Below, in pieces: positions 49,739-61,211 of a DNA stretch of 64,000 nt. The notes beneath the pieces were generated by a model that was given only the letters and a program-made list of their open reading frames with translations, was not told the DNA's origin and ran no database searches. The position numbers were made by a program, and so were the translations under genes. The DNA is taken from assembly GCA_963921425.1 (NCBI GenBank), contig OY992834.1, forward strand, positions 3,906,001 to 3,970,000. The letters are read 5' to 3'. This stretch comes from Dryas octopetala. Taxonomy: Eukaryota > Streptophyta > Magnoliopsida > Rosales > Rosaceae. Positions within the stretch are counted from its first letter, which is position 1; each line of letters starts with the position of its first letter.

Positions 49739-52021
49739 TCATCCAGCCATCTCCATATTTTCCACCAAATTCACATCTTGCAATACATAACTCAAGTCTG
49801 GGATGTAACCCATGGACTTCATCTTCACTCTCAGCTCTTCCAACTTTGCATATATATCATGTTTTTCTGGATGTTGTTGATCCCCTGCATAAAATTTGTG
49901 AACTCTACCTCTCACAGAAATCCAACTACAACCTGGCTCCTTTTTCACACCTCGGTCTTTCATCACATCTCTCAAACTAAGTCCATCTTCATAACTCCCT
50001 GTCCTGATATAAGTGTTGGATAGAAGAACATAGGTAGCTGAGTATTCTGGCCTAACGGAAAGGATCTTCTCAGCTGCAATCTCCCCCAACTCAACATTTC
50101 CATGGACCCTACATGCTCCCAACAAAGTCTGCCAGACCATTTCGTTGGGATTAATTGGCATCCTTTTTATGAACTCCAATGCATCATTAAGACGGCCAAC
50201 ACGACCTAAGAGATCAACAATACAAGCATAATGTTCCATCTTTGGCACCACACCATAAGATTTTTCCATTAGATGAAAATGATAGAGACCTTCTTCTACC
50301 ATACCACGGTGGCTGCATGCAAACAGAACACACAATAAAGTAACATCATTGGCCTTCACACCCAACTGCTTCATTCTCTTAAAGAGTTCAAGGGCATCCT
50401 CCACAAGACCATGTTGAGCATAGCCTGATATAATAGCAGTCCACGAAATTGTATCAGGGTTAGAAATCCTCTCAAAGACCTCTTGAGCCTCGGGTATACT
50501 ACCACATTTGGCATACATATCAATTAGAGCACTTTCTATACACTTGTCTGTGTCCAAGCCAGACTTGCACAGGAGGCCATGGACTTGCTGACCATACTCA
50601 AGTAAACAAAGGCTGGCACATGCAACAAGCACACTAGAAAGGGTGAACTGATTCGGAGTAAATCCTTCTTCTCTCATCTTTGAGAAGATTTTCACTGCAT
50701 CCTCCCATTCAGAACATTGAGAGTAAGCAGTCACCAGTGTCGTCCAGGACACCATATCTCTCTCTTCTATCCTGTCAAAAACCTTCCGTACGTCTTCAAG
50801 CAGCCCACATTTGGCATATGCATCAGCAATTGAATTGGAGATACTTGTAACATTCATTTCTATCCCAGATTTTAAAACCATCGCATGAGTTTCCTTTCCC
50901 AAATGCAAACATTTTAACGCAGCTATTGCATCGAACACACTGCAGTAAGTGTAAATATCTGGTTGTATATTGTTATTGCACATTCTCACAAACAGTTCCA
51001 ATGCTTCTTGGCCGCAACCACACTGTGAATAGCCACAAATCATTGCATTCCATGGCACATTGACTTCACAACTGGTGAAATTCAAGTCAAAAACAGATCT
51101 TGCATCAGACAAAGACTTGCATTTGGAGTACATATCAATGAGAGCAGTTCCCACAAGAACACTAGACTCCATGTCAATTTCAGATGCATAACTATGTACA
51201 ATTTTGCTCTTGTTAACATCACCTAATTGCCCGACTGCTTTTGAGACACTGACAAGAGTATACCTATTCGGTGTAATTCCTTCCTTCTTCATTTTGAGAA
51301 AATGATCAAATGCTTCAAGATGAAGACAATTTGATGTTAACCCAGAAATCATTGCATTCCAGGAGACTTGATTATGTTCTGTCATGGTATTAAACATCTT
51401 ACATGAATCCTCAATCTTCCCAAATTTTGCATACATGTTAAGAAGAGAAGTACTAACAAAAGTATTAGATGCAAAGCCTCTTACAACAACCTGGGCATGC
51501 ACCATTTTGCCCAATTCAGTACAATCCAAACCAATGCATGTCTGGACAATTGCGGAATATGCAAACTTGTCTGGTGAAATTCCATTGTTCACCATCTCGC
51601 AAAAGAACTTAAACCCATCGAGAAAGAAGCCGTTCTCTGTCGACCCAACAATCATGACTGTCCAAGAGAATATGTTCCTCCGAGACATTTTATCAAATAC
51701 TCGACGAGCTGTTCCAAAATCCGAGCATTTCGAATAGGCGTGCGTTACATGGTTTAACATAACGAGCAAGTCTTGGTCCGAAAGCTCGGATTTTAACGCT
51801 AACCCATGAACAGATTTTGCTTGTTTTAACGACCCCATGTCCTCACACCCACGTAGGATATCAATTAAGGGTTGGATTTCAGACTTTTGCTGAGTTTCAT
51901 TAGCAGCAACTGAAATGGGAATTTTGCTTCCATATGTTCCATTTGGTTTCTGGGTTGTTGGAGATGGTAGAGTTAAAGTTGAATTTTTAGTCTGCCAGAA
52001 ATTTGATACTAATGTTACCAT
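49739..52021 (-). CDS. PLS-class pentatricopeptide repeat protein, E/E+ type
   Basis: Organelle RNA-binding protein, of a class that usually specifies C-to-U editing sites. It is a single coding exon of about 760 residues. The first in-frame ATG is at 52021 (MVTLVSNFWQTKNS..), with a Ser/Thr/Pro-rich, targeting-like N-terminus of ~45 residues. About residues 50-640 hold a run of P, L and S repeats, with repeated signatures such as NAMISG, LIDMYSKC, SWTAIISGYAQHG and SALIDMYAKCG. The E domain (VWQTLLGACRVHGNVELGE, YVLLSNTY) and E+ (GCSWI, HKFYAGDQQHPE) follow, ending ..VLQDVNLVENMEMAG. There is no DYW deaminase domain, so if it edits it would need a DYW partner. An upstream 78-base segment (52115-52192) has an ATG and a GTAAGT donor but joins out of frame. 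Confidence 0.92.
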   Translation of the reverse strand: MVTLVSNFWQTKNSTLTLPSPTTQKPNGTYGSKIPISVAANETQQKSEIQPLIDILRGCEDMGSLKQAKSVHGLALKSELSDQDLLVMLNHVTHAYSKCSDFGTARRVFDKMSRRNIFSWTVMIVGSTENGFFLDGFKFFCEMVNNGISPDKFAYSAIVQTCIGLDCTELGKMVHAQVVVRGFASNTFVSTSLLNMYAKFGKIEDSCKMFNTMTEHNQVSWNAMISGLTSNCLHLEAFDHFLKMKKEGITPNRYTLVSVSKAVGQLGDVNKSKIVHSYASEIDMESSVLVGTALIDMYSKCKSLSDARSVFDLNFTSCEVNVPWNAMICGYSQCGCGQEALELFVRMCNNNIQPDIYTYCSVFDAIAALKCLHLGKETHAMVLKSGIEMNVTSISNSIADAYAKCGLLEDVRKVFDRIEERDMVSWTTLVTAYSQCSEWEDAVKIFSKMREEGFTPNQFTLSSVLVACASLCLLEYGQQVHGLLCKSGLDTDKCIESALIDMYAKCGSIPEAQEVFERISNPDTISWTAIISGYAQHGLVEDALELFKRMKQLGVKANDVTLLCVLFACSHRGMVEEGLYHFHLMEKSYGVVPKMEHYACIVDLLGRVGRLNDALEFIKRMPINPNEMVWQTLLGACRVHGNVELGEIAAEKILSVRPEYSATYVLLSNTYIRTGSYEDGLSLRDVMKDRGVKKEPGCSWISVRGRVHKFYAGDQQHPEKHDIYAKLEELRVKMKSMGYIPDLSYVLQDVNLVENMEMAG

Positions 52022-52192
52022 ATGGTTAAACAAACTGAAGTTGACAAAGACAGAGAGACCAAATAGTCACACAGAAGAAGAACAACACAAAAGGAGAGAG
52101 ATGGTGTTACTTACTTTGTTTTGGGAAGTTGGTGTAGGCAGAACCAGGGAATGAGCAGTTTGAGGAACACCCAGCTTGACGGAGAGACTCAT

Positions 52193-52551
52193 GGTCTTCA
52201 ATGGCCGCTAGCCAGTAGTTGTCAGCCACTGAGAGTACCGAAGGTGCACCAGAGATGGATATAGACTATAGTCCTCTGCTTCAGCGAAAATAATTATGAA
52301 CTCCGCTTCATGAGGGATATCATATAATGAAAATAAAATATTAAATTAGAGAAAGGAAATTTCTTTAAGTACACGGTACACCCACCGAATGCTAAATATA
52401 CTCTACACTCAAATTTTTTCTCCAGAACTTTCTTCAATATCGATCACATGGATTATATGGATACCACTGATAAATCTCACAAATATTAAAGTAGTAATAT
52501 AAATCTAATATCGAAAATATACTCCCCATCATCTTATTAGAATTAAAAAAA
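52193..52551. other. short intergenic, PPR promoter
   Basis: About 360 bases upstream of the PPR leader with no gene seen. Confidence 0.4.
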
Positions 52552-52866
52552 GGGTTTTTTATTCATATTTAGTACCTGAATTTTGACTATTGTCTTAATG
52601 TGGTACCTAAACTTTTATTTGTATCAATTGAGTACCTAAACTTTTATTTTGTATCTAATAGAATAATTTTAAACATATAAAGAAAATAATTAAAATATAC
52701 TTTGACTATATTGCCCTTAATTTTTATTGACAATTTTAACAAAAATTCATTTTGGTATCTATTAGACAAAAAATAAAAGTTTAGGTACTCAATTGGGACA
52801 AATAAAAGTTTAGGTACCACATTAAGACAAGGGTCAAAGTTTAGGTACTAAATATGAAATAAACCC
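52552..52866. mobile_element. small foldback MITE (315 bp)
   Basis: Inverted arms of about 140 bases. The left begins GGGTTTTTTATTCATATTTA; the right end complement is GGGTTTATTTCATATTTAG. Each arm carries two copies of a GTACCTAAACTTTTATTT-type motif. Flanks are A-rich, so a 9-bp target duplication is plausible (TTAAAAAAA / TAAAAAAAA) but not diagnostic. Confidence 0.65.
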
Positions 52867-53164
52867 TAAAAAAAAAATAACAAGAATAAAATAATCATGT
52901 TTTCCTTTGTTGGGAAGAGAAATGAGTTGTAGAGGAGGGCAGAGCTGGCCAGGGGAGGGGGCCTGTAGGAATGGGTGGGGTTTTTCAATTATTTTTTTAA
53001 ATTTTGAGTTTTTTTATCTTTAACGTAAAATTAAGAATAAAAATATCAAAAATTCTTTAAATATCAGTACTCAAATTTACGTATATATCAATTTCGATAA
53101 ATATTGGTGTAAAGAAAGTTGAGTTAGATTTTATTTTTTTGTTAGTTTATTGGTTATTAATTAG

Positions 53165-54285
53165 GAGAGCAGTTTTGCTCACCTCCTTTAACTCAGGTGT
53201 ATGCTCACCTCCCATCTAAAATACTGCCACGTGTTTAAAAAACTAACCATGAGTTAACTATTGTATTTAATTATTTATGATGTTATAATGATGAGAGAGA
53301 AAAATAATTTGACAACTCCTTTCTTATTTTATCCTTATCTTTTATTACTCAACTTTTTTTTATCACCCGTTAATTTCTCTTTTCTCTTTTATTTAATTAT
53401 TTCTAATAATTTTTACTTCTTTTGTTTTTTTTGCTCTTCTCCAGTACGCCTCTTGTATTCAAAAAATCACATCCATTTTTTTGGGTCTTCTCATGTATAC
53501 ACATTTATCTATTTTTTTAATTAATTAAAAAATAAAAAATATTCTAACAACACATTTGCAATTCGAACAAAAAACTCATTTGCAAAGTTTAATCTAAAAT
53601 GTTGGCCAAACAAAAATCTAAAACAACTCATTTACATACATAGAAAATCCAATAAAAAAGTTACATGAGTTCAAAAAAAAAAAAAATTATGTCGTTGCAA
53701 CTATTCTTCTCTCTTCAAATGCTGCAACACCTTGGATTGACCTAAGAATTTGTTTGATCTGAAAAGGTCATGTATGAGACAAGAAAGAAGAATTCTTAGG
53801 CAAAAAAAAAAAATGTGTTGTTGGATTATTATTTTTAATTAATTAGAAAAGTAGATAAAAGGTGTATACATGAGAAGACCCAAAAAAATTGGATGTGGTT
53901 TTTTGGGTACTGGAGACATACTAGAAAAGAGCAAAAAAAAAAAAACAAAAATTATTAAATGCATGTGGTTTTTTAGATACTAGAGGCATACTGGAGAAGA
54001 GCAAAAAAACAAAAGAAGCAAAAATTATTAGAAATAATTAAATAAAAGAGAAAATAAAAATTAATAGGTAATAAAAAAGTGGAAAAAAGTTGAGTAATAA
54101 AATATAAGGATAAAAGTAGAAAAGAGTTGTCAACTTATTTTTCTCTCTCATCATTATAATATCATAAATCATTAAATACAATAGATTAACTCATGGTTAA
54201 TTTTTTAAACACATGACAGCATTTTAGATGGGAGTTGGGAGGTAAGCATACACCTGAGTTAAAGGAGGTGAACAAAACTGCTCTC
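53165..54285. mobile_element. Mutator-like foldback element with perfect 9-bp TSD
   Basis: 1,121 bases. Terminal inverted repeats start GAGAGCAGTTTTGCTCACCT and extend, with indels, to about 370-450 bases per arm. The flanks are an exact 9-bp direct repeat ATTAATTAG (53156-53164, 54286-54294), the Mutator signature. No transposase. The right arm has an internal tandem duplication (ATGTGGTTTTTTGGGTACTGG.. twice, 53893-54030) that the left arm lacks. Confidence 0.88.
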
Positions 54286-54294
54286 ATTAATTAG

Positions 54295-54791
54295 GATTAG
54301 TAAATGAGTTATGATCTAGTTAGGGCTGGTTTGGTTTGATTTCATCTTATTCCTCTTTCTTTTTCAAATTTTGAAATTTTTTATATAATTATGTCGATAT
54401 ATACCAATATTATCGATATTTTGTTAACATATACTAATATCGAAAAAATATCAATTACAGGCTTTATAGTCTATTTAAATATTGGTAGATGAATGACAAA
54501 AAATATATATATTGGTGGATGAAATTACGGATATCTAATGTCGTGAATATTTTCATCTATGCATAAAATAAGGTTTTGATTTTACAAAATATGTGTAGGG
54601 TACCATGAGTATTTAGCAGGGTACACATAGAACTGACATATAAACAAAGATATAAAAGTTAGTGAAAGGCAAAGACACTTTACGACGTCGTTTACCCGAA
54701 GTCAGAGTTAGGGTTTATAAGGCACCGCCTACCGAGTCATTCTCGAACCCGCAGAGAAAGCAGCGCAGTAGAAACACAGAGAAAGAAAGGG
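54295..54791. other. promoter region of the NOP53 gene
   Basis: About 500 bases, AT-rich then turning GC-richer near the transcription start. It contains TACGACGTCGTTTA (54681-54694) and the telo-box listed next. No gene. Confidence 0.5.
54708..54716 (+). promoter_or_regulatory. telo-box
   Basis: TTAGGGTTT, the complement of AAACCCTAA, about 75 bases before the ATG. Telo-boxes are typical of plant ribosome-biogenesis and ribosomal-protein promoters, which fits the NOP53 product. Confidence 0.55.
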
Positions 54792-57700
54792 ATGGGGAAG
54801 AAAGCTAAGACTTCCCGGAAGGGAAAGAAGGCATGGAGGGCCAACATAAGCACGGAGGACATCCACGACTTCTTCGAGAAGTCAACCAAAGACGCTCTCT
54901 CCGGTGGCTCTCTTTCCTCCGCTCCCGCCGACTCTCTCTTTTTCGAAGACAAGTCCAAAGGTACCTCCTTTCTCCATGCTCTGCTTTTATTTACTTTCGC
55001 CATATTCCCCTCTATATCCTTCCCTGCCTTCGTAGAGGACTAAGCTTTACAGTTCAATGTTTACCCAGATAGGTATAATCAGTTTCAAATATTGTGATTA
55101 ATTTTTTAAGGACTCGTACGGTATCTTGTAGCAAGCTAAATTTGTTCTCTGTTGAACTTTTGTGCTTGAATACTTTGAAATGTGATTCAGACATATGGAG
55201 AAGACTTGAAATAGTGGAATTTCACGTGATTTTCTTAATGATGTAATGCCATAACTAAGTTGGCTGTTTGATTTTTCTGTTAAAAGGGTCTTCATTTAAC
55301 TTCATGCCGAATGACGAATTGAACTTATCTGCTTTGGTCTGATCAGATCTTTCGGTGAAGAGGAAGATTGAAAAGCACAGACATAAAGTACTCCACTGTG
55401 ATAGCGTGCTACAGAAAAACCCATTTGTACAAGCAGTGCCTTCTTCGACACTGAAGAAATCAAAGAAAACACATAAAGAGGTTCCCAACCCCAAAGATGT
55501 GACTGAATGTGCTCCTAAGGTCAGCTAGTTATTTTATAAATTGTAAAAACGCACAATAATTCTCATGAATATTTTTATTAATGTTGTTTTTGACATCTCT
55601 CAGGGTTCTGTCTCAACATCTGGAATGGATAGCCTATGGAATGATAAAGGTTAATTCAACCTCAGTTACTAGATTATTGTTATTACCATATCCATTTTGC
55701 TTTATGGGTTCACATTCATTATCTTGACTTTCTTTTGAAACTCTTGCAGGTGGTGAGAACAACAAGGTCAAGAAGGTAAGCCTCATCATTTAATTTCTAG
55801 AATATGATCATATTCTTGTTTATATTGGTTCATGTCTATTTTTGTTACTCTTATTCCAATACTGATAATGCATTACGAGGCATGCTAATATGCCACTTTT
55901 GACCATCAAGTCACAAATTAGGGGACGCATTTTGCATCACATGTTATCTGGGAGCCATATAGGCACAGTAGCAGTTCTCTGTTTGATGGGTTATTGTCTG
56001 AATACTTACTTGCTCAGTTTTAGTTAACATTCCATGGCTCTCAGTTGATGTATGTTTATTGACTTTTTTTGAAGATGTCGAAGCCTTCACTAATTCCTGC
56101 AGTAGAAGTTGAGCCTCCAGGATGCTCATTCAATCCCTCTTTTGAAAGTCATCAGGTATTTTCTTAATATCTGACACTTGGTACTTTTTTTATTTTTTTT
56201 GTGGAACCTTTTTGTGCATATGGCATAAATTTTTTTCCATCCGTGCCTCTTTTTGCCAATCCAGGATACATTGGCTCAAGCTGTTGCACAAGAAATGCAG
56301 AAAGTCTATAAAAATGAGTTAGGACCTCAACCAGTTCCTCTAACTGTTCCAGGAGAGGTTCTTGATGAAGAAGAAGTGAGTGTCTTTTGCTCCTTTCATG
56401 TATTATTCACTAGGGATCATCATATGCCTCAAGTGTAGGGCTTTATGTACATGTCATAATAAACTTGATTTGATTTTTGTTTTTGGCCAGAAATTGATTT
56501 GATTCAACTGTAAATAATAGAACAACTTGGAATCACCATAATATGTTATACCTTACATTACTATGATATTTTATATACATAAATGAGAACCTTACAGTAC
56601 CCATCTACTTTATTAGATGTATTTTATTGAGGCAGATGAAGGCAGTGATTATGAAATGAATCCAGAAAATTTGGATGAGAATGAGGATGCTGCATCTGAG
56701 AAAAGGTGAGCACTATTTTGTTTGATATTGCTATTATTCCATTCCATGCATTATTTATTTGTTTGTTTCTGTTATGTATTGTGCTCTTTTCATTTTTTAG
56801 AAGCATTTACTAATTTGGTAAATGAAACAAAACTTTTAATAACACTAATATTTTAAGATAGGTGCTTAGTTTGGTAATTTTCATGTGCTTCCTTTCACAC
56901 TATGCTTATGAGGTTAAATTTCTCAAAATTTTCTTCCTGTCATCTGGTTTTTACGAAAATTCCATAAAAACTAAATGGCATGAGCTCATATTGTTTGAAT
57001 ACAAATGGTACAGGCCCGGTAAAACAAAGAGGGTGACTCAAGTTGAATTAAATAAGAGGGCTAGACGCAAGGAACAGCTCAAAAAGGAAGCCGAAGCAAA
57101 AAAGGCGAAGGAACTTTCCAGAGAAATTGATGGGTAATATGCTTATATGACCTTTTTGTTTCTAGATAAAATTACTCTTGTGAAGTTTACATTCTAATAA
57201 TTGCTTCTTTTGGTCACAGCTTACCAGATATACTAAAGGAAATAGCTAAAGAGGACGAGGAGAAGCGTAGAAGACATCTCCGACGAGTTGTAGCTAAAGA
57301 AGAAAGACTAAAGTCATGTCCACCACGCTTGGGGAAGTACAAGTATGTGACGATGCTTAGCTACTGTGACAGTGTGACTAACATATCATCTATACTTTTG
57401 GTGCAGTATAGATGATATGTTCTTTTTTTTTTTTTCCTTAAATAATTCGTAGCTCTTTTATTACAGATTCGAGCCTGCCCCAGTTCAAGTTCTCTTGTCT
57501 GAAGAAATAACTGGATCCCTCCGTAAACTGAAGGTACAGACTATAGTAGACTTTTTTTTTTTTTAACAAGATATTCATTTTTTGTGGTTCAGATAAAACT
57601 AATGGATTTTTCTTTTTTGGCATGAAGGGTTGTTGCACCCTTGTCAAGGATCGGTTCAAGAGCCTAGAGAAAAGAGGATTAATCCCACCATCAGCAAACA

Positions 57701-57834
57701 GAAGGTTAGTCGACATCTTCTTCATGTCTTTGGACAAGTTTCTTTTTGTTGGAAGTTTAATCAAACTGGTTTCTATTTCCCCAACTTATTCACTGATTTG
57801 TCCACTTTTGGATTTGTACTTGGACAGGAGATAG
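54792..57834 (+). CDS. NOP53: NOP53 / SMO4 60S ribosome-biogenesis factor
   Basis: Nucleolar protein that recruits the exosome helicase Mtr4 for 27S/7S rRNA processing (family knowledge). Twelve exons were read: 54792-54960, 55347-55519, 55604-55649, 55750-55775, 56075-56155, 56265-56375, 56617-56705, 57014-57133, 57220-57342, 57467-57533, 57628-57704 and 57828-57834. Phases agree throughout; the product is 362 residues. The basic N-terminus MGKKAKTSRKGKKAWRANI is followed by DIHDFFEKSTKD, LSVKRKIEKHRHK and SLWNDKG, then PGCSFNPSFESHQDTLAQAV, which is the conserved Mtr4-contact type segment. The C-terminus has TKRVTQVELNKRARRKEQ, PPRLGKYKFEPAPVQVLLSEE and SLRKLKGCCTLVKDRF. The protein ends ..PPSANRRR if the last small exon is used. 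Somewhat shorter than Arabidopsis SMO4 as I remember it. Confidence 0.86.
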
Positions 57835-58614
57835 AGTTTTCCTCATTAGTTGGGGTTCCAAGAAGATCAGCTACTGATGCAGAAGATTTTGTCACTTTCA
57901 AGTTCACTAGTTCTATAGTTATCTTACTTTTCACTTTTTTATTTTATTTTTTATCATGTTCTTATTTGGTTGTAATCAAGTCTAATATGTATTATGCCAA
58001 CGCTAAATCTCGGATTATGACTCAATTATAGTTAACCTCTGTTTTTTATTTCTCTGTGCCCTCATCCAATTGAATTTTAAAGACCAGTTTTAGAGATTAT
58101 GGATGAGGCGTGGGTTCCCAATTATAGCTACAAACCATATATATAAAAATGTCAATTTAGATTATTTTCAAAAAAGTAATTTGAATTTATCTCATATATA
58201 TTTATAGTCTATCATTCATTGGTGATATGAAAATCTATATTTATGATCAAATCCCAGTGCAAGAAAATCATCAAATTTAAATTTCTGAAAATACGGGACT
58301 GACAAAAAATTAAGCCTCCGAAGTTTAATAAAGAAATTTCCTCAAAAAAAAAAAAAAAAGAGGAAATATTTAATTCTCGACTGTCAAGGCCCATTGGATT
58401 CAGTCCCAAAAGAACTGAAAAGCACTCTGGCAACGGACCTGGACCCTTTCAGATTTGAAAAAACAAAACAAAACCCGACCCGAGCCCAGACACTTGACAG
58501 CAAAGCAGAAAAATCTGACCCAGACCCTTCGGTCTTTACTCGCTCCGGGAGTCCAAGACCTGCGCGTTCAATTTCGGAGCAGCGAGCATCGGAGTTATAT
58601 CTCTGCTCTGCACT
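57835..58614. other. intergenic between NOP53 and ARM genes
   Basis: Tandem genes on the same strand. It holds the NOP53 3' UTR and the ARM gene promoter. GGCCCA at 58388-58393 resembles a site II element common in housekeeping promoters. No other gene. Confidence 0.45.
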
Positions 58615-60540
58615 ATGCGCACGTTAGCAGCCAAGCTCACCGCTGTAAGCTACTTCTTCCAACTGAGGTTTTTGAATTGGAACATTGAGTCTCACCAGTG
58701 TTTTTTATTTTATTTTTTATTTAACTTTTGCCAATTTTTGACGTGATGTAAATTTTTTGGTCGGTCGGAAAAGTATTACTGTAGAAGAAACCCTGTACGG
58801 AATGCGCAGCCTCGCAATTTCTCATCTTATAATGGAAGAGGTCACTCACTCACTCACTCACTGTTATCCCTATCAATGTTTTGATCTTTGATTCCGTAAT
58901 ATTTCGTTTGGTTGCTGAGAAAATGAAAGAACAAAAAAAAATCTGATTTGGAACTTAGTTGAATTGCAGATGAGCTGTCTCTTGAACAAGACGCCGATAG
59001 AAAAATCGGATGGTTATTGAAACTGATATTCGCTGGGACTGCCACTTGTGTGGCTTACAACATCATGCCCTATATGGGTCAGTGACTCTGCCTCTGTGTA
59101 TTGCTATATTTTTACAGTCTTTTAACTAGTTTTTTTGTTTTTGTTTTTTTTTTTCTCTTGAGTTTAAGAGAAAAGCAAGAAATTGCCCATTTTGCGGTTT
59201 TTGCCTGACATTGTTGTTGTAATTGACTACATTTCCAGGCGATAATTTGTTGCAACAGTCCGTGTCACTTTTGCAAGTGAAGGATCCTTTGTTCAAGAGA
59301 ATGGGGGCTTCTAGATTAGCTCAGTTTGCGATAGATGGTAATTTTAGTAACTCTACAGTCTCTACTTTCTTTTATGTGAGTATGTCTTTTCAAAACATTC
59401 ATACATCACATACCTTATGCTTGTGCTTGAGCTTGAGCTGAATAACGTTATAAGTGATCATTTCTCGGATTTCCCACTGTCTCGAATCGGGTTGTAAATT
59501 ATTATGTTTAATGCTTTCCATTAGGACTTCGATCTTAAGCTTGTTGAATGGGTAGCACATCAAACTGAAGGGTTAGGGAGTGAACTTTGTTTCTCTTGAT
59601 TTGTAGATGAAAGGAGGATGAAAATAGTGGAGATAGGTGGTGCTCAAGAGCTCATAAATATGCTGGGGGGTGCTAAAGATGACCGCACAAGGAAGGAAGC
59701 TTTGAAAGCTCTTTCTGCTCTGTCACACTCAGGTTAGACTTTTTCATTTGTGCATATCAACTGGAAGTGAGGGTTTTCTAACTTTTCTTGTAATGAAATA
59801 ATTTTTTTTTCTTTTTGCTAACAATTGTTTTTTTAACACAATCGAATCATGCCTAATTGCTATCACCGGTGGATTGCCTATCCTCATACCTGTGGGGAGA
59901 CACTTTTTCTGTCACCACGCCATTGCTGGTGGAAATGAATTTCATTCCTTTTTATATTGAATGGGAGAACGGAATTCCAGTAAAGTGTAGCCTTAAAATC
60001 TTTCGATGCATCAGGCATATATTATATGCCCTGTTACATTCACATTTTGGAACGATGTAGTTGTTGCTGAGAATAATTTATCGGTGAGCATATACATTTG
60101 ATCATTGTAGTAAATGATAGATTTGACTGCTTTTGTCTAGCAAGTTGATAAAAGAGCATGTGAGAAATATTTTAAGAAAAACAAAATGCTAAACATTTTA
60201 TTTCTAGATGTCCAGGAGACATGTCGTTTACAAAATTAACTTAGCGATTTCTGCTAAAGTTTAATTTCTGAAAGCTCCTTTCATGTTTTGTATGGATACA
60301 ACTATAGTCGTGCTGTGCCAATCAGTTCTTTCTTATTTGTTTTGGTTGTCTAATCTATTTTCTATTACTGTAGATGAAGCTATTGGAGCTTTACACCAAG
60401 CTGGGGCAATCTCAGTTATCAGATCTGCCCCTGATTCCTTGGAGAATGCTGAGATTGAGAAATACAAGTCAGGCTTACTCAAAAGATTCCAAGATCTAAG
60501 ATATGATATTCCATCTTCAGATGATGTATCAAGGTCCTAA
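58615..60540 (+). CDS. ARM-repeat-like protein (At3g56210-like)
   Basis: Six exons, 58615-58644, 58774-58840, 58970-59077, 59239-59337, 59607-59732 and 60374-60540, join in frame to 198 residues. The N-terminus is short and basic (MRTLAAKLTA|YYCRRNPVRN), suggestive of organelle targeting. ADRKIGWLLKLIFAG begins a likely membrane segment (IFAGTATCVAYNIMPYMG). The rest is one to two armadillo-type helical repeats: RRMKIVEIGGAQELINMLG, DRTRKEALKALSALSHS, DEAIGALHQAGAISVIRS. The protein ends RFQDLRYDIPSSDDVSRS. Biochemical function is unknown. The acceptor before exon 2 (GGAAAAG|TAT) is weak, so the first junction is the least certain. Confidence 0.82.
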
Positions 60541-60991
60541 TCTCCAGTTATAGGCTGCAACACAATCTCAAAAAGGCCATGTCTGCGTGTGCAGGGAACT
60601 CTGTTTTGTAAGCATAGATGGATATTACCCTGTACTTTTTTTCTTAAATGTAATAAATAGAGTTTGAAAGCAGACAATTGGCTTTTATTCTCATATGAAT
60701 GACTACGTGTCTGTGTATGTGAGTGCGTGCTAGTTACCATTAAGATCGAGACAGACCAGATGGCATATGGGGTTCCCGTAACTAATGTTGAAGGGGATCT
60801 CAGTTACAATACCATTCATATTATGTTTGTGAACTCTATTACATAAGCCTGAGTTGAAGCTATTGGATTCTACAGAGACGACAATATTATGAATAATACA
60901 CAAAAATGCAAGCACCTCAACTACAACAAAAATGCAAAAACAGAAAAAGAAATTCAATTAGGACTTTTTTTTTTTTGGCCAAGAAATTCAA
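60541..60991. other. intergenic between convergent 3' ends
   Basis: About 450 bases between the ARM stop (plus) and the AVT6 stop (minus); 3' UTRs only. A short repeat AAATTCAATTAGGACTT occurs at 60949 and 60984, the second copy overlapping the AVT6 stop. Confidence 0.5.
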
Positions 60992-61164
60992 TTAGGACTT
61001 GTTTCCGAAAAAATTATATATATTGGTGGAAATGGCAATTGTGCTTGTTGCTACTGCCAGGACTATCATTGTAGTTGCAATGATCCTGTCCCTTGTTGTA
61101 GATATACCATGTACATCCCTGTCATTTGCATAGAATAGGAGGATTGTCAAGTTTTGAATCTTTT

Positions 61165-61211
<47 letters not shown>

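Noticed and set aside
53261..53524. 87-codon ORF
   Set aside because: Lies within an arm of the Mutator-like foldback; Phe/Tyr-rich chance frame.
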